Source: Oscillospiraceae bacterium
GTDB lineage: Bacteria > Bacillota > Clostridia > Oscillospirales > Ruminococcaceae
Reading direction: 5' to 3'
Length of the DNA: 64,000 nt
NCBI GenBank assembly: GCA_025757985.1
Contig: CP107210.1
Span: 186,001-250,000, forward strand
This document shows positions 8,527 through 20,963 of the stretch, in pieces; position 1 is the first letter of the stretch; every line of letters begins with the position of its first letter. The notes under the pieces are model-generated. The model saw only the letters and a list, made by a program, of their open reading frames with translations, was not told the origin of the DNA and searched no databases. A program made the position numbers and the translations under genes.

Positions 8527-8713
8527 GGGTAAACCTCTCTAAAAACTGTCGGCGATCCTTGTGAAAACTGCTGAAAGCGGGGGTACATATCGGCTTTGCT
8601 GAATTTGTCAAGTGCGGGCGGACGGTGCAAAATCAGCAAAGTGCTGAAATTTTGTTACACCCGCCCGGGCGTTCGATGCGGGCAAAAAACTTCATAAAAA
8701 AGCTGAAAAACCC
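8527..8713. other. Intergenic stretch before the rpoB promoter
   Basis: No gene is seen. It contains a perfect 9-base inverted repeat, CTTTGCTGA (8594-8602) and TCAGCAAAG (8633-8641), enclosing GCGGGCG, whose complement CCCGCCC recurs at about 8661. The pairing could form a stem upstream of the rpoB promoter; its role is unknown. Confidence 0.5.
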
Positions 8714-8742
8714 TTGACAGCAAGCCTTTTTCCCTGTATACT
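8714..8742 (+). promoter_or_regulatory. Promoter of rpoB-rpoC
   Basis: TTGACA at 8714-8719, a 17-base spacer, and TATACT at 8737-8742. It implies a leader of about 155 bases before rpoB. Because rplJ-rplL do not precede rpoB here, this is likely the main promoter of the polymerase genes. Confidence 0.85.
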
Positions 8743-8907
8743 GGTACAGTATCACAAAAATGGAATAGAGCGCCCTAAAGAGATTTCGCAAAAACAGTGA
8801 AATTGAAAAGTTTGTGAAAAATGACGAATATGCCTACCTTTCACAACGCTTTTTCGGGCGGCTTTCGCCAACTTTGTCAATCTATGGAATAGGAGTGGTC
8901 GCGTTTT

Positions 8908-12730
<3,823 letters not shown>

Positions 12731-12783
12731 TCGAATTGATCGAGTGTATCGTGTGTCATATTGAATTTGAGAGGGTTCGCTGA

Positions 12784-15700
12784 ATGGAAAATAAAGAATT
12801 CGATTCGATAAGATCGGCCTTGCCTCCCCGGACCAGATCCGTGCCTGGAGCTACGGCGAGGTCACCAAGCCCGAAACCATCAACTACCGCACCCTGAAGC
12901 CGGAGCGCGACGGCCTGTACTGCGAGCGCATTTTTGGACCTACCAAGGACTGGGAATGCCACTGCGGCAAGTACAAGCGCATCCGCTACAAGGGTAAGAT
13001 CTGCGACAAGTGCGGTGTCGAGGTCACCCGCGCCAAGGTCCGCCGTGAGCGCATGGGCCACATTGAGCTGGCTGCACCTGTCTCGCACATCTGGTATTTC
13101 AAGGGCATTCCCAGCCGCATCGGCCTGATGCTGGACATCAGCCCCCGTCAGCTGGACAAGGTCCTGTATTTCGCCAACTACATTGTCACTGACCCCGGCT
13201 TCACCCCGCTGGAGAAAAGCAGCTGCTGACCGAGCGTGAGTACAAGGAGATGCGTGAAAAGTACGAGGATACGTTTGAAGCCAGCATGGGCGCTGAGGCG
13301 ATCCAGAAGCTGCTGGCCGAGATCGACCTCGACAAGCTGAGCAAGGAGCTGCGTGAGGAGCTTGAGCATGCCAACGGCCAGAAGCGCGTGCGTCTGCTCA
13401 AGCGTCTGGAGTGCGTGGAGAGCTTCCTCGAGAGCAACCAGCGCCCCGAGTGGATGATTATGACGGTTATCCCCGTCATTCCGCCGGATCTGCGCCCCCT
13501 GCTGCAGCTGGACGGCGGCCGCTTTGCGACCTCCGACCTGAATGATCTGTACCGCCGCGTTATCAACCGCAACAACCGTCTGAAGCGCCTGCTGGAGCTG
13601 GGTGCCCCCGACATCATCGTCCGCAACGAGAAGCGTATGCTGCAGGAGGCTGTGGACGCCCTGATCGACAACGGCCGCCGCGGCCGCCCGGTCACCGGTG
13701 CCAACAACCGTGCGCTGAAGTCCCTGTCCGACATGCTCAAGGGCAAACAGGGCCGCTTCCGCCAGAACCTGCTGGGCAAGCGTGTTGACTACTCCGGCCG
13801 TTCCGTTATCGTTGTCGGCCCCGAGCTGAAGATGTATCAGTGCGGCCTGCCGAAGGAGATGGCCCTCGAGCTGTTCAAGCCCTTCGTCATGAAGGATCTG
13901 GTCGAGAAGGAGAAGGCCAACAACATCAAGTCTGCCCGCAAGATGGTCGAGCGCGCCCGCCCCGAGGTCTGGGATTCTCTCGAGACCGTCATCAAGGGCC
14001 ACCCCGTCCTGCTGAACCGTGCGCCTACGCTGCACCGTCTGGGCATTCAGGCGTTCGAGCCGGTGCTGGTCGAGGGCCGTGCCATCAAGCTGCACCCGCT
14101 GGTTTGCACCCCCTTCAACGCTGACTTTGACGGCGACCAGATGGCTGTCCATCTGCCCCTGTCCACCGAGGCACAGCGCGAAGCCAAGATGCTGATGCTG
14201 GCCTCCGGCAACCTGCTGAAGCCCTCTGACGGCGAGCCCGTCACCGTGCCCACGCAGGATATGATTCTGGGCAGCTACTACCTGACCCTCGTCAACCCCG
14301 AGGATAAGGGCCACGGCAAGGTCTTCCGCGATGAGGCCGAGGCCATGATGGCGTACTCCGAGGGTCTGATCACCCTGCAGGCACCCATTAAGGTGCGCCG
14401 CACCATGACCTTTGACGGCGTGGAGGAGACCGGTCTGGTCGATACCACGATGGGCCAGATCATCTTCAACAACCCGATCCCGCAGGATCTGGGCTATGTC
14501 GATCGTACCGACCCGGCTACGAAGTTCGACTATGAGATGAACCCCCGCACCCTCAAGATCGCCTCCGGCGGCAAGAGCGACAAGCTGACGAAGAAGGGCC
14601 TGCCCGACATCATCAGCCGCTGCCTGACGAAGCACGGCACCAAGACCTGCGCCATGATGCTGGATCAGATCAAGGCACAGGGCTACAAGTACTCCACCCT
14701 GTCCGCCATCACGGTCGCTGTCCCCGATGCTATCATGCCCGAGGAAAAGCCCGCTATTCTGGCTGCTGCCGATAAGAAGATCGAGAAGGTCATGAAGAAC
14801 TTCAACCGCGGCCTGATCTCCGATGAGGAGCGCTACCGCAAGACCGTTGAGATCTGGCAGGCCGCCACCGAGGAAGTCTCCGATGCTCTGAGCGACAACC
14901 TGAAGAAGAACCACCAGCGCAACCCCATCTATATGATGTCCGATTCCGGTGCCCGTGGTTCTATGGACCAGATCAAGCAGCTGGCCGGTATGCGCGGCCT
15001 GCTGGCCAACACGGCCGGCAAGACGCTGGAAATGCCTATCCGCGCCAACTACCGTGAAGGCCTGAATATTCTGGAATACTTCATCTCCTCTCGAGGCGCC
15101 CGTAAGGGTCTGGCCGATACCGCTCTGCGTACTGCGGACTCCGGTTATCTGACCCGCCGTCTGGTTGATGTCTCTCAGGAGGTCATCATCCGCGAGGAGG
15201 ACTGCCACGCGACCGAGGGCATCTGGGTCCGCGAGATCAGCGAGGGCAACTCTGTTGTCGAGAGCTTCAAGGAGCGTCTGAACGGCCGTTACTCCCTGCA
15301 TGATGTGCACGATCCCGCCACGGGCGAGCTGCTCGTCAGCAAGGATAAGATGATGGATATGTTTGACGCCGAGAAGGTCGTCAACGCCGGCATCACCGAG
15401 CTGGAGATCCGCTCCGTCATGACCTGCCGCGCCCATGTGGGCGTCTGCGCACGCTGCTACGGCTCCAACATGTCCAACGGCCAGTGCGTCAAGGTCGGTG
15501 AGTCTGTCGGCATCATCGCCGCTGAGTCCATCGGCGAGCCCGGCACCCAGCTGACCATGCGTACCTTCCATACCGGCGGTATCGCATCGGCCGAAGATAT
15601 CACACAGGGTCTTCCCCGTGTTGAGGAGCTGTTTGAGAGCCGCCGCCCGAAGGCGATGGCCATCATGTCCGAGATCGCCGGTACCGTCCACATTGACGAT

Positions 15701-16384
15701 ACCAAAAAGACCCGCCATGCCGAGATCAACGGCGTGGACGAGAACGGCGCACCCATCACCAAGAGCTACCTGATCCCCTTCGGTCAGCGTCTCAAGGTCA
15801 TGGAAGGCGACGAGGTCGCCAAGGGCGCACTGCTGACCGAGGGCCATGCCTACCCGCAGGATATTCTGGCGATTCAAGGCGCTATCGCCACCCAGAACTA
15901 CCTGATCAGCGAGGTCCAGAAGGTCTACCGTCTGCAGGGCGTTGACATCAACGATAAGCATATCGAGGTCATCGTCCGCCAGATGATGCGCAAGGTCCGT
16001 ATCGAGGATTCCGGCTCCAGCGACTTTATCATGGGCAGCATCGTGAACCGCCGCGATGTCATGATCAAGAACGAGGAGATTCAGGCCCGTATTGATGCCG
16101 GTGAGACCGATTTGAAGCTGGTTCAGGCCAGCCAGGTCCTGCTGGGCATCACCAAGTCCAGCCTGGCTACCGACTCCTTCCTGTCCGCTGCTTCCTTCCA
16201 GGAGACCACCCGTGTCCTGACCGAGGCTGCCATCAAGGGCAAGATTGACCCGCTGGCCGGCCTGAAGGAGAATGTCATCATCGGTAAGCTCATCCCCGCC
16301 GGCACTGGTCTGCCGGAGGTCGAGGAGGAGCTTGTGCAGGCGGAGATCGCCCGCGATGCCGCTGAGGCTGCTTACGACCACTAA
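12784..16384 (+). CDS. rpoC: RNA polymerase beta' subunit, split in this sequence by two short indels
   Basis: This is the beta' subunit, about 1200 residues when repaired. The start at 12784 (MENKEFDSI, then KIGLASPDQIRAWSYGEV) is at the usual family position. One A is missing at 12810-12811 (ATAAGATCGG), and another in the A run at 13215-13218 (GAGAAAAGCAG, expected LEKKQLLTE). The N-terminal zinc finger CHCGKYKRIRYKGKICDKC sits between the two breaks. The catalytic loop NADFDGDQMAVH with three Asp is at about 14117-14153. The second zinc site CRAHVGVCARCYG and the trigger-loop region GEPGTQLTMRTFHTGG follow. From 13217 the frame is open to TAA at 16384. A terminator closes the operon. Confidence 0.94.
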
Positions 16385-16392
16385 ATAAACCG

Positions 16393-16430
16393 CAAAGGAT
16401 TCCCGCCGCCACGGCGGGAATCCTTTTTTG
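16393..16430 (+). terminator. Terminator of rpoB-rpoC
   Basis: AAAGGATTCCCGCCG pairs with CGGCGGGAATCCTTT and ends in TTTTTT. Confidence 0.93.
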
Positions 16431-16444
16431 CATACCGTCCGTGA

Positions 16445-16473
16445 TTGACACACACACGCAGGCGAGTTATAAT
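16445..16473 (+). promoter_or_regulatory. Full-consensus sigma-A promoter
   Basis: TTGACA at 16445-16450, exactly 17 bases, then TATAAT at 16468-16473. Both hexamers match consensus, so this is predicted to be one of the strongest promoters in the window. It drives the Spx/ArsC-like gene. Confidence 0.9.
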
Positions 16474-16502
16474 GAATGGACAAAGCAAAGGGGAGTGAAA
16501 CT

Positions 16503-16853
16503 ATGCTGTTCCTGCAGTATCCGCCGTGTTCCACCTGCCAGAAAGCCAAAAAATGGCTGGATGAACACGGCATTGTCTACACCGCCCGCCATATTAAAGA
16601 GGACAACCCTACCGCTGACGAGTTGCGGGCATGGATCGCTGCGAGCGGCCTGCCCATCAAGCGGTTCTTTAATACGAGCGGCCTTGTCTACAAAAATCTG
16701 GGCCTGAAAGATAAGCTGCCCGCTATGAGCGAGGAGGAGCAGATCGCCCTGCTGGCCTCGGACGGTATGCTGGTCAAGCGCCCGCTGCTGGTGGGCGATG
16801 ATTTCGTCCTGCCCGGATTCAAGCCCGCTGAGTGGGAAAAGGCTCTTCTGTGA
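16503..16853 (+). CDS. Spx/ArsC-family thioredoxin-fold protein
   Basis: 116 residues with the arsenate reductase/Spx fold. A CxxC redox pair (Cys9 and Cys12 in YPPCSTCQKAKKWL) sits at the N-terminus of the first helix. The family block KRFFNTSGLVYKNLGLKDKL follows near residue 60, and VKRPLLVGDDFVLPGFKPAEW near residue 95. The family includes arsenate reductases, Spx (binds the RNA polymerase alpha subunit under thiol stress) and YffB-type proteins; there is no ars operon here, and I cannot decide between them. The start at 16503 follows GGGGAG; the ATG at 16476 lies at the predicted transcription start and is unlikely. It is driven by a consensus promoter directly downstream of rpoC. Confidence 0.85.
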   Translation: MLFLQYPPCSTCQKAKKWLDEHGIVYTARHIKEDNPTADELRAWIAASGLPIKRFFNTSGLVYKNLGLKDKLPAMSEEEQIALLASDGMLVKRPLLVGDDFVLPGFKPAEWEKALL

Positions 16854-16855
16854 CC

Positions 16856-16934
16856 TGTAGGGGCGGACATTGCCCGCGCGCGGAACCCGGCGCTTGCCGC
16901 CAGTTTCCGGGCGGATATGGAATCCGCCCCTGCC
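16856..16934. repeat. Palindromic intergenic element, GTAGGGGC family (copy 2)
   Basis: CTGTAGGGGCGG at the left and CCGCCCCTGCC at the right (one change from the consensus end). The right half carries the GGCGGATATGGAATCCGCC hairpin that is also present in copy 1. Confidence 0.8.
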
Positions 16935-17015
16935 TTGCCGTTGCCGCGCACTGCGGGCGAATAATGTTCGCCCTGCATCCTCTGCATAATAAAATTTTTT
17001 AATAAGGAGAACACA

Positions 17016-18818
17016 ATGGCTGAAATTTTGAAAGAGCGCAGTGAGCTGGACCCGCAGTTCCAGTGGGATCTGACGCCGATGTATGAGAGCGACGCTGCAT
17101 GGGAGGCTGCGCTGGAAAGTCTGGATGCTGACATCGAGAGTCTGTCTGCCTTTGCAGGCAAGCTGAGCGATGCTGTCACGATCGGGGCTTATCTCGACGC
17201 CTCCACCGAGGTGAGCCGCAAGGTGGAGCGCCTCTATTGCTATGCCTCGCAGCGCCACGATGAGGACACCCGCGATAACGCCGCCCAGAGCATGTATGCC
17301 CGCGTTGGCAGCAAATATGTCAAGATGGTCACGGCGCTGTCCTTCGCCCAGCCCGAGATCCTGAGCCTGCCCGAGGACAAGCTGGCGGCCATCGTCAACG
17401 ACCCCGCAGTCGCAGAGTACAAATTCAATCTGGAGGACCTGCTGCGCAGCAAGCCGCACACCCTGACCAAGGCCGAGGAAAAGCTGCTGGCCAGCTTCGG
17501 CGAGGTCATGTCCGCGCCGTCTGAGATCTACCACAATCTCGAGGATGCCGACATGGTGTTCGATGCAGTCAAGAACGGGGAGGGGGAGACCGTGGAGGTC
17601 ACCGGCTCCAACTTTGTGCCGCTTGAGATGAGCACCGACCGCACCCTGCGCGAGAATGCCTTCCACAGCTACTACAAGAGCTATCGCCAGCACATCAACA
17701 CCTTTGCTGCGTCCTACTCCGGCGCTGTCAAGGCAGCGGCAGCCGAGGCCGCAGCCCGCAGCTATCCGTCCTCCCGTGCTATGTCGATGGCGGGGGAAAA
17801 TGTGCCGGTTGAGGTCTACGACAATCTGGTCGCAACGGTGCGCAAGCACATGCCGGCCATGCACCGCTATGTCCGCCTGCGCAAAAAGATGCTGGGTGTG
17901 GACGCGCTGCACTTCTACGATGTCTATGCACCGCTGGTCGGCGATCTGAAAAAGACCTACAGCTATGAGACGGCACAGCAGATGGTGCTGAAGGCAGTCG
18001 CACCGCTGGGGGAGGACTATCAGGAGACTGTCCGCAAGGCTTACGCCGAGCGCTGGATCGATGTCTACCCCAACCGCGGCAAGCGCGGCGGCGCTTACTC
18101 CGGCGGCTGCTATGACTCCAACCCCTATATCCTGCTCAACTTCAGCGGTACGCTGGACAGCGTTTCCACGCTGGCGCATGAGATGGGCCACACCATCCAC
18201 AGCTGGCGCTCCCGCCAGCATCAGCCGCCGCAGTACGCGGACTATACCCTCTTTGTGGCGGAGGTTGCCTCCACCGTCAACGAAAACCTGCTCATCGAGC
18301 AGCTGCTCCAGAACGAGAATGACCCCCAGACCCGCCTCTATCTGCTGAACCAGTACCTCGAGAACTTCAAGGGGACCGTTTACCGCCAGACGATGTTTGC
18401 TGAATTTGAGCGCGAGGCACATGCGATGGTCGAGCGCGGCGAGGCGCTGAACGCCGCCGCCCTGAACGAGCTGTACAAGCGTCTGGTCATGGATTACTTC
18501 GGCGAGGATATGGTCATTGATGAGGAGATCCAGTATGAGTGGGCCCGCATCCCGCACTTCTACCGTCCCTTCTATGTCTATAAGTATGCGACCGGCTACT
18601 CCACGGCAGTGGCACTGTCCGAGGGTATTTTGAAGGAGGGCGAGCCTGCCGTCAAGCGCTACAAGGAGTTCCTGTCGATGGGCGGCAGCGCCTATCCGCT
18701 GGATGAGCTGCGCCATGCTGGCGTGGATCTGGCCACCCCTGCGCCGGTCGATGCGGCTCTTGAGAAGTTTGAGCGCATTCTGGATGACGCCGAGGCAACA
18801 CTGGCGAAGCTGCAGTAA
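17016..18818 (+). CDS. pepF: Oligoendopeptidase F (M3B metallopeptidase)
   Basis: 600 residues, the usual length of PepF, a cytosolic zinc endopeptidase that cuts peptides of about 7-17 residues. The catalytic motif TLAHEMGHTIHSW is at about residue 385 (HExxH), and the downstream Glu ligand lies in FVAEVASTVNENLL. The N-terminal helical lid starts LDPQFQWDLTPMYESDAAWEAAL, typical of the family. YATGYSTAVALSEGIL and DELRHAGVDLATPAPVDAAL close the protein. There is no signal peptide, in line with peptide recycling inside the cell. The SD AAGGAGA sets the start at 17016. It lies between two palindromic elements and ends at a shared bidirectional terminator. Confidence 0.95.
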   Translation: MAEILKERSELDPQFQWDLTPMYESDAAWEAALESLDADIESLSAFAGKLSDAVTIGAYLDASTEVSRKVERLYCYASQRHDEDTRDNAAQSMYARVGSKYVKMVTALSFAQPEILSLPEDKLAAIVNDPAVAEYKFNLEDLLRSKPHTLTKAEEKLLASFGEVMSAPSEIYHNLEDADMVFDAVKNGEGETVEVTGSNFVPLEMSTDRTLRENAFHSYYKSYRQHINTFAASYSGAVKAAAAEAAARSYPSSRAMSMAGENVPVEVYDNLVATVRKHMPAMHRYVRLRKKMLGVDALHFYDVYAPLVGDLKKTYSYETAQQMVLKAVAPLGEDYQETVRKAYAERWIDVYPNRGKRGGAYSGGCYDSNPYILLNFSGTLDSVSTLAHEMGHTIHSWRSRQHQPPQYADYTLFVAEVASTVNENLLIEQLLQNENDPQTRLYLLNQYLENFKGTVYRQTMFAEFEREAHAMVERGEALNAAALNELYKRLVMDYFGEDMVIDEEIQYEWARIPHFYRPFYVYKYATGYSTAVALSEGILKEGEPAVKRYKEFLSMGGSAYPLDELRHAGVDLATPAPVDAALEKFERILDDAEATLAKLQ

Positions 18819-18845
18819 GCCTGTCCCTGCAACCGGGTAGAGATG

Positions 18846-18931
18846 CGGGGACCGCACATGTGCGGCCCGCAACCCTCCGGCAGGCGCCTGTTCACCTTAC
18901 ATGAGCGGGCCGGGCATGCCCGGCCCCCACA
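18846..18931. repeat. Palindromic intergenic element, GTAGGGGC family (copy 3, diverged ends)
   Basis: The left hairpin is GGACCGCACATGTGCGGCCC; the right hairpin is GGGCCGGGCATGCCCGGCCC. The same two hairpin words appear in copies at 34988 and 60590. The outer GTAGGGG ends are degraded here. Confidence 0.75.
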
Positions 18932-18944
18932 GACGCAATACACC

Positions 18945-18981
18945 AAAAAGAGGAGCGCCCTCCGCGGGCGCTCCTCTTTAA
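18945..18981. terminator. Bidirectional terminator between pepF and the Ala-rich gene
   Basis: GAGGAGCGCCC pairs with GGGCGCTCCTC; AAAAAG precedes and TTTAATAA follows, so it can stop both converging transcripts. Confidence 0.85.
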
Positions 18982-18997
18982 TAATAGGTATGCGATG

Positions 18998-19445
18998 TTA
19001 CTTGCCCAGAACTGCCTTGATGTAGGCGGCCTCACGGGCTGCAATCTGATCCTGATATGCCTTTACGGCTTTGGCGTAGGCGGCCTCACGCTGATCGGCG
19101 GAAGCCTGCGCGGCCTTGCCGGCGGCAATTACGGCGGCTACTCTGGCGTCAGCCTGAGCCTGTGCGGCTTTTCCTGCGGCGATAACGGCAAGGCACTCCG
19201 CATCGGCTTTTGCCTGTGCGGCCCTGGCGGCCTTCAGGATCGCGGCGCTGTCGGCGTCAGCCTTTGCCTTTGCGTTTTTAGAGTAGGCATCGACAGCGGC
19301 CACATAAGCGGCTTCCTTGGCTGCAATCTGCGCCTGATAGGCCTTGACTGCGGCGATGTAATCGCTGTTTGCGTCTGCAAAAAACAGGTACAGCGAATGC
19401 GGATACCATGCACAGGGAAATGAGAACGGCTAGCAGTTTTTTCAT
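18998..19445 (-). CDS. Secreted Ala-rich protein with 18-residue helical repeats; one homopolymer frameshift
   Basis: I do not recognise a family. The N-terminus is a clear Sec signal peptide (MKKLLAVLISLCMVSAFAVP, cleavage after VFA at residue 23). The mature part of about 125 residues is almost all helix-forming and very Ala-rich. It contains consecutive 18-residue units such as CLAVIAAGKAAQAQADAR, VAAVIAAGKAAQASADQR and EAAYAKAVKAYQDQIAAR, with the first repeat (YIAAVKAYQAQIAAKEAAY) echoed at the C-terminus. A run of six T (plus-strand 19379-19384) puts signal and mature part in different frames; with five T the protein is a continuous 148 residues. The error may be in the sequence, or the run may slip in vivo. 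The SD AAGGAGG is perfect, and the gene has its own promoter and terminator. Confidence 0.7.
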
Positions 19446-19518
19446 TGTCAATACCTCCTTGAATTTCATGCTGAATAAAGGTTTTCGGCAGGCTCATCAT
19501 TACCTTGCCTGTAATTAT

Positions 19519-19547
19519 AGTATAACAAAAACCCGCGCTCGGTGCAA
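19519..19547 (-). promoter_or_regulatory. Minus-strand promoter of the Ala-rich secreted protein
   Basis: On the minus strand: TTGCAC (plus 19542-19547), 17 bases, then TATACT (plus 19519-19524). Confidence 0.75.
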
Positions 19548-19812
19548 TAAAAAACCGTATTGTCATTCCTACGATTCTTTCGGACAAAAATTGTGAAATA
19601 TGTATAAAAATGTCTGAATTATGGACAAAAGATGCTGCTTTGGCGCATTGCATCGGGAAAAGCCGTGTGTACCGCTGTCGGATCATCGGTGTGCAAAGCC
19701 TTCCAAAAGCAGGCTGCAGTCCTGCGGAAGGCGGCAAAAACAGGTGGTTGGCTTTGAAAAAATAAAATTCTCTGTATTGCACGATTTTTTCAAGATTTTT
19801 TTGGCAATACTC
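19548..19812. other. Intergenic stretch between divergent promoters
   Basis: No gene is seen. It holds a bulged hairpin at 19698-19732: GCCTTCC, four A, then GCAGG pairs with CCTGC and GGAAGGC. The rest is AT-rich and unremarkable. Its role is unknown. Confidence 0.5.
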
Positions 19813-19844
19813 TTGACAATTCGGTCGGAATACTGTAATATAAT
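19813..19844 (+). promoter_or_regulatory. Promoter of rpsL-rpsG-fusA
   Basis: TTGACA at 19813-19818. The best-spaced -10 is TAATAT at 19836-19841 (17 bases); the closer-to-consensus TATAAT at 19839-19844 would need 20 bases. The leader of about 80 bases has no ORF. Confidence 0.75.
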
Positions 19845-19931
19845 CATTGCGTGAGTTGCGGGGAATAGTGCGGCCTAAAGGTCGCAGCAACCGCAAAAAG
19901 CGCGTCAATAAGTGAAGAAAGGAGAAAAGAA

Positions 19932-20357
19932 ATGCCTACTTTTAACCAGCTCGTGCGCAAAGGCCGTGAGGTCCTGGTCAAAAAGAGCACTGCACCCGCC
20001 CTTCTGAAGAGCTACAACTCCCAGAAAAAGGAGTACACCAACCTGAACAGCCCGCAGAAGCGTGGTGTCTGCACTGCTGTGCGTACCATGACCCCCAAGA
20101 AGCCCAACTCTGCTCTGCGTAAAGTTGCCCGTGTCCGCCTGACGAATGGTATCGAGGTCACCTCTTACATTCCCGGTATCGGCCATAACCTGCAGGAGCA
20201 CAGCGTTGTTCTGATCCGTGGCGGTCGTGTCAAGGATCTGCCCGGTGTCCGTTACCACATCATCCGTGGTACTCTGGATACGCAGGGTGTTGCGAACCGT
20301 AATCAGGCCCGCAGCAAATACGGTGCTAAGCGCCCCAAGGCCGGTGCCAAGAAGTAA
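19932..20357 (+). CDS. rpsL: 30S ribosomal protein S12
   Basis: 141 residues. S12 of the small-subunit decoding centre, starting MPTFNQLVRKGRE with the conserved TPKKPNSALRKVARV and RGGRVKDLPGVRYH segments. The two lysines that commonly mutate to give streptomycin resistance are both wild type. GAAAGGAG precedes the ATG at 19932. First gene of the str operon here; rpsG follows after 110 bases. The usual direct link to rpoC is broken by three unrelated genes. Confidence 0.98.
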   Translation: MPTFNQLVRKGREVLVKKSTAPALLKSYNSQKKEYTNLNSPQKRGVCTAVRTMTPKKPNSALRKVARVRLTNGIEVTSYIPGIGHNLQEHSVVLIRGGRVKDLPGVRYHIIRGTLDTQGVANRNQARSKYGAKRPKAGAKK

Positions 20358-20467
20358 GGAAACATCTTTTCGCCATAAAATAGGCCAACGCCTTTTTTGT
20401 GGCACAACGGGAGTTTCTTAACTTTCGAGTACCGATGATATCATTCTATGTGAAGGAGGGAAGAAAG

Positions 20468-20938
20468 ATGCCCAGAAGAGGTAATGTCGCAAAACGCGAA
20501 GTTCTGGCCGATCCTATTTACAATTCCAAGGTTGTCACCCGTCTGGTCAACTACATCATGCTGGATGGCAAGAAAGGTGTTGCTCAGGAGATCGTTTACG
20601 ATGCATTCAACATCGTGAAGGAGAAGACCGGCAACGACCCGCTCGATATGTTCGAGAAGGCTATGGAGAACATCATGCCTAACCTCGAGTGCAAGACCCG
20701 CCGTGTCGGCGGCGCTAACTACCAGGTCCCCCTGGAGGTCAGCCCTGCCCGCCGCGAGACGCTCGGCCTGCGCTGGCTGACCGCTTACAGCCGCGCCCGC
20801 GGCGAGAAGACCATGTCTGCTCGTCTGGCCGCTGAGATCATCGACGCCACCAACGGTGTCGGCGGTTCCGTCAAGAAGCGCGAGGATACGCACAAGATGG
20901 CCGAGGCCAACAAGGCTTTTGCCCACTATCGTTATTGA
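20468..20938 (+). CDS. rpsG: 30S ribosomal protein S7
   Basis: 156 residues, the standard length of S7, which nucleates the head of the 30S subunit and contacts the E site. Start MPRRGNVAKREVLADPIYNSK at 20468 with the perfect SD GAAGGAGG; the in-frame ATG at 20399 is not credible because it precedes the SD. Conserved ETLGLRWLTAYSRARGEKTM and KKREDTHKMAEANKAFAHYRY are present. It lies 25 bases before fusA in one operon. Confidence 0.98.
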   Translation: MPRRGNVAKREVLADPIYNSKVVTRLVNYIMLDGKKGVAQEIVYDAFNIVKEKTGNDPLDMFEKAMENIMPNLECKTRRVGGANYQVPLEVSPARRETLGLRWLTAYSRARGEKTMSARLAAEIIDATNGVGGSVKKREDTHKMAEANKAFAHYRY

Positions 20939-20963
20939 TAAGCTGTCTGAGGAGGTTTAAGCC

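Noticed and set aside
13178..16573. An 1131-codon open frame on the minus strand opposite rpoC, and similar long antisense frames opposite fusA, tuf, guaB, leuA and leuC
   Set aside because: Same explanation: third-position GC bias leaves the antisense frame open. None has a promoter, an SD or domain content.
16503..16853. Arsenic resistance locus
   Set aside because: The ArsC fold alone is not enough; no arsB, acr3, arsA or metal-sensing ArsR is nearby. The ArsR-like gene at 61344 is of the SdpR type without metal ligands.
18846..18931. Palindromic elements as rho-independent terminators
   Set aside because: Although rich in stems, they lack T runs, and recognisable terminators are found separately beside several of them (for example at 18945 next to copy 3).
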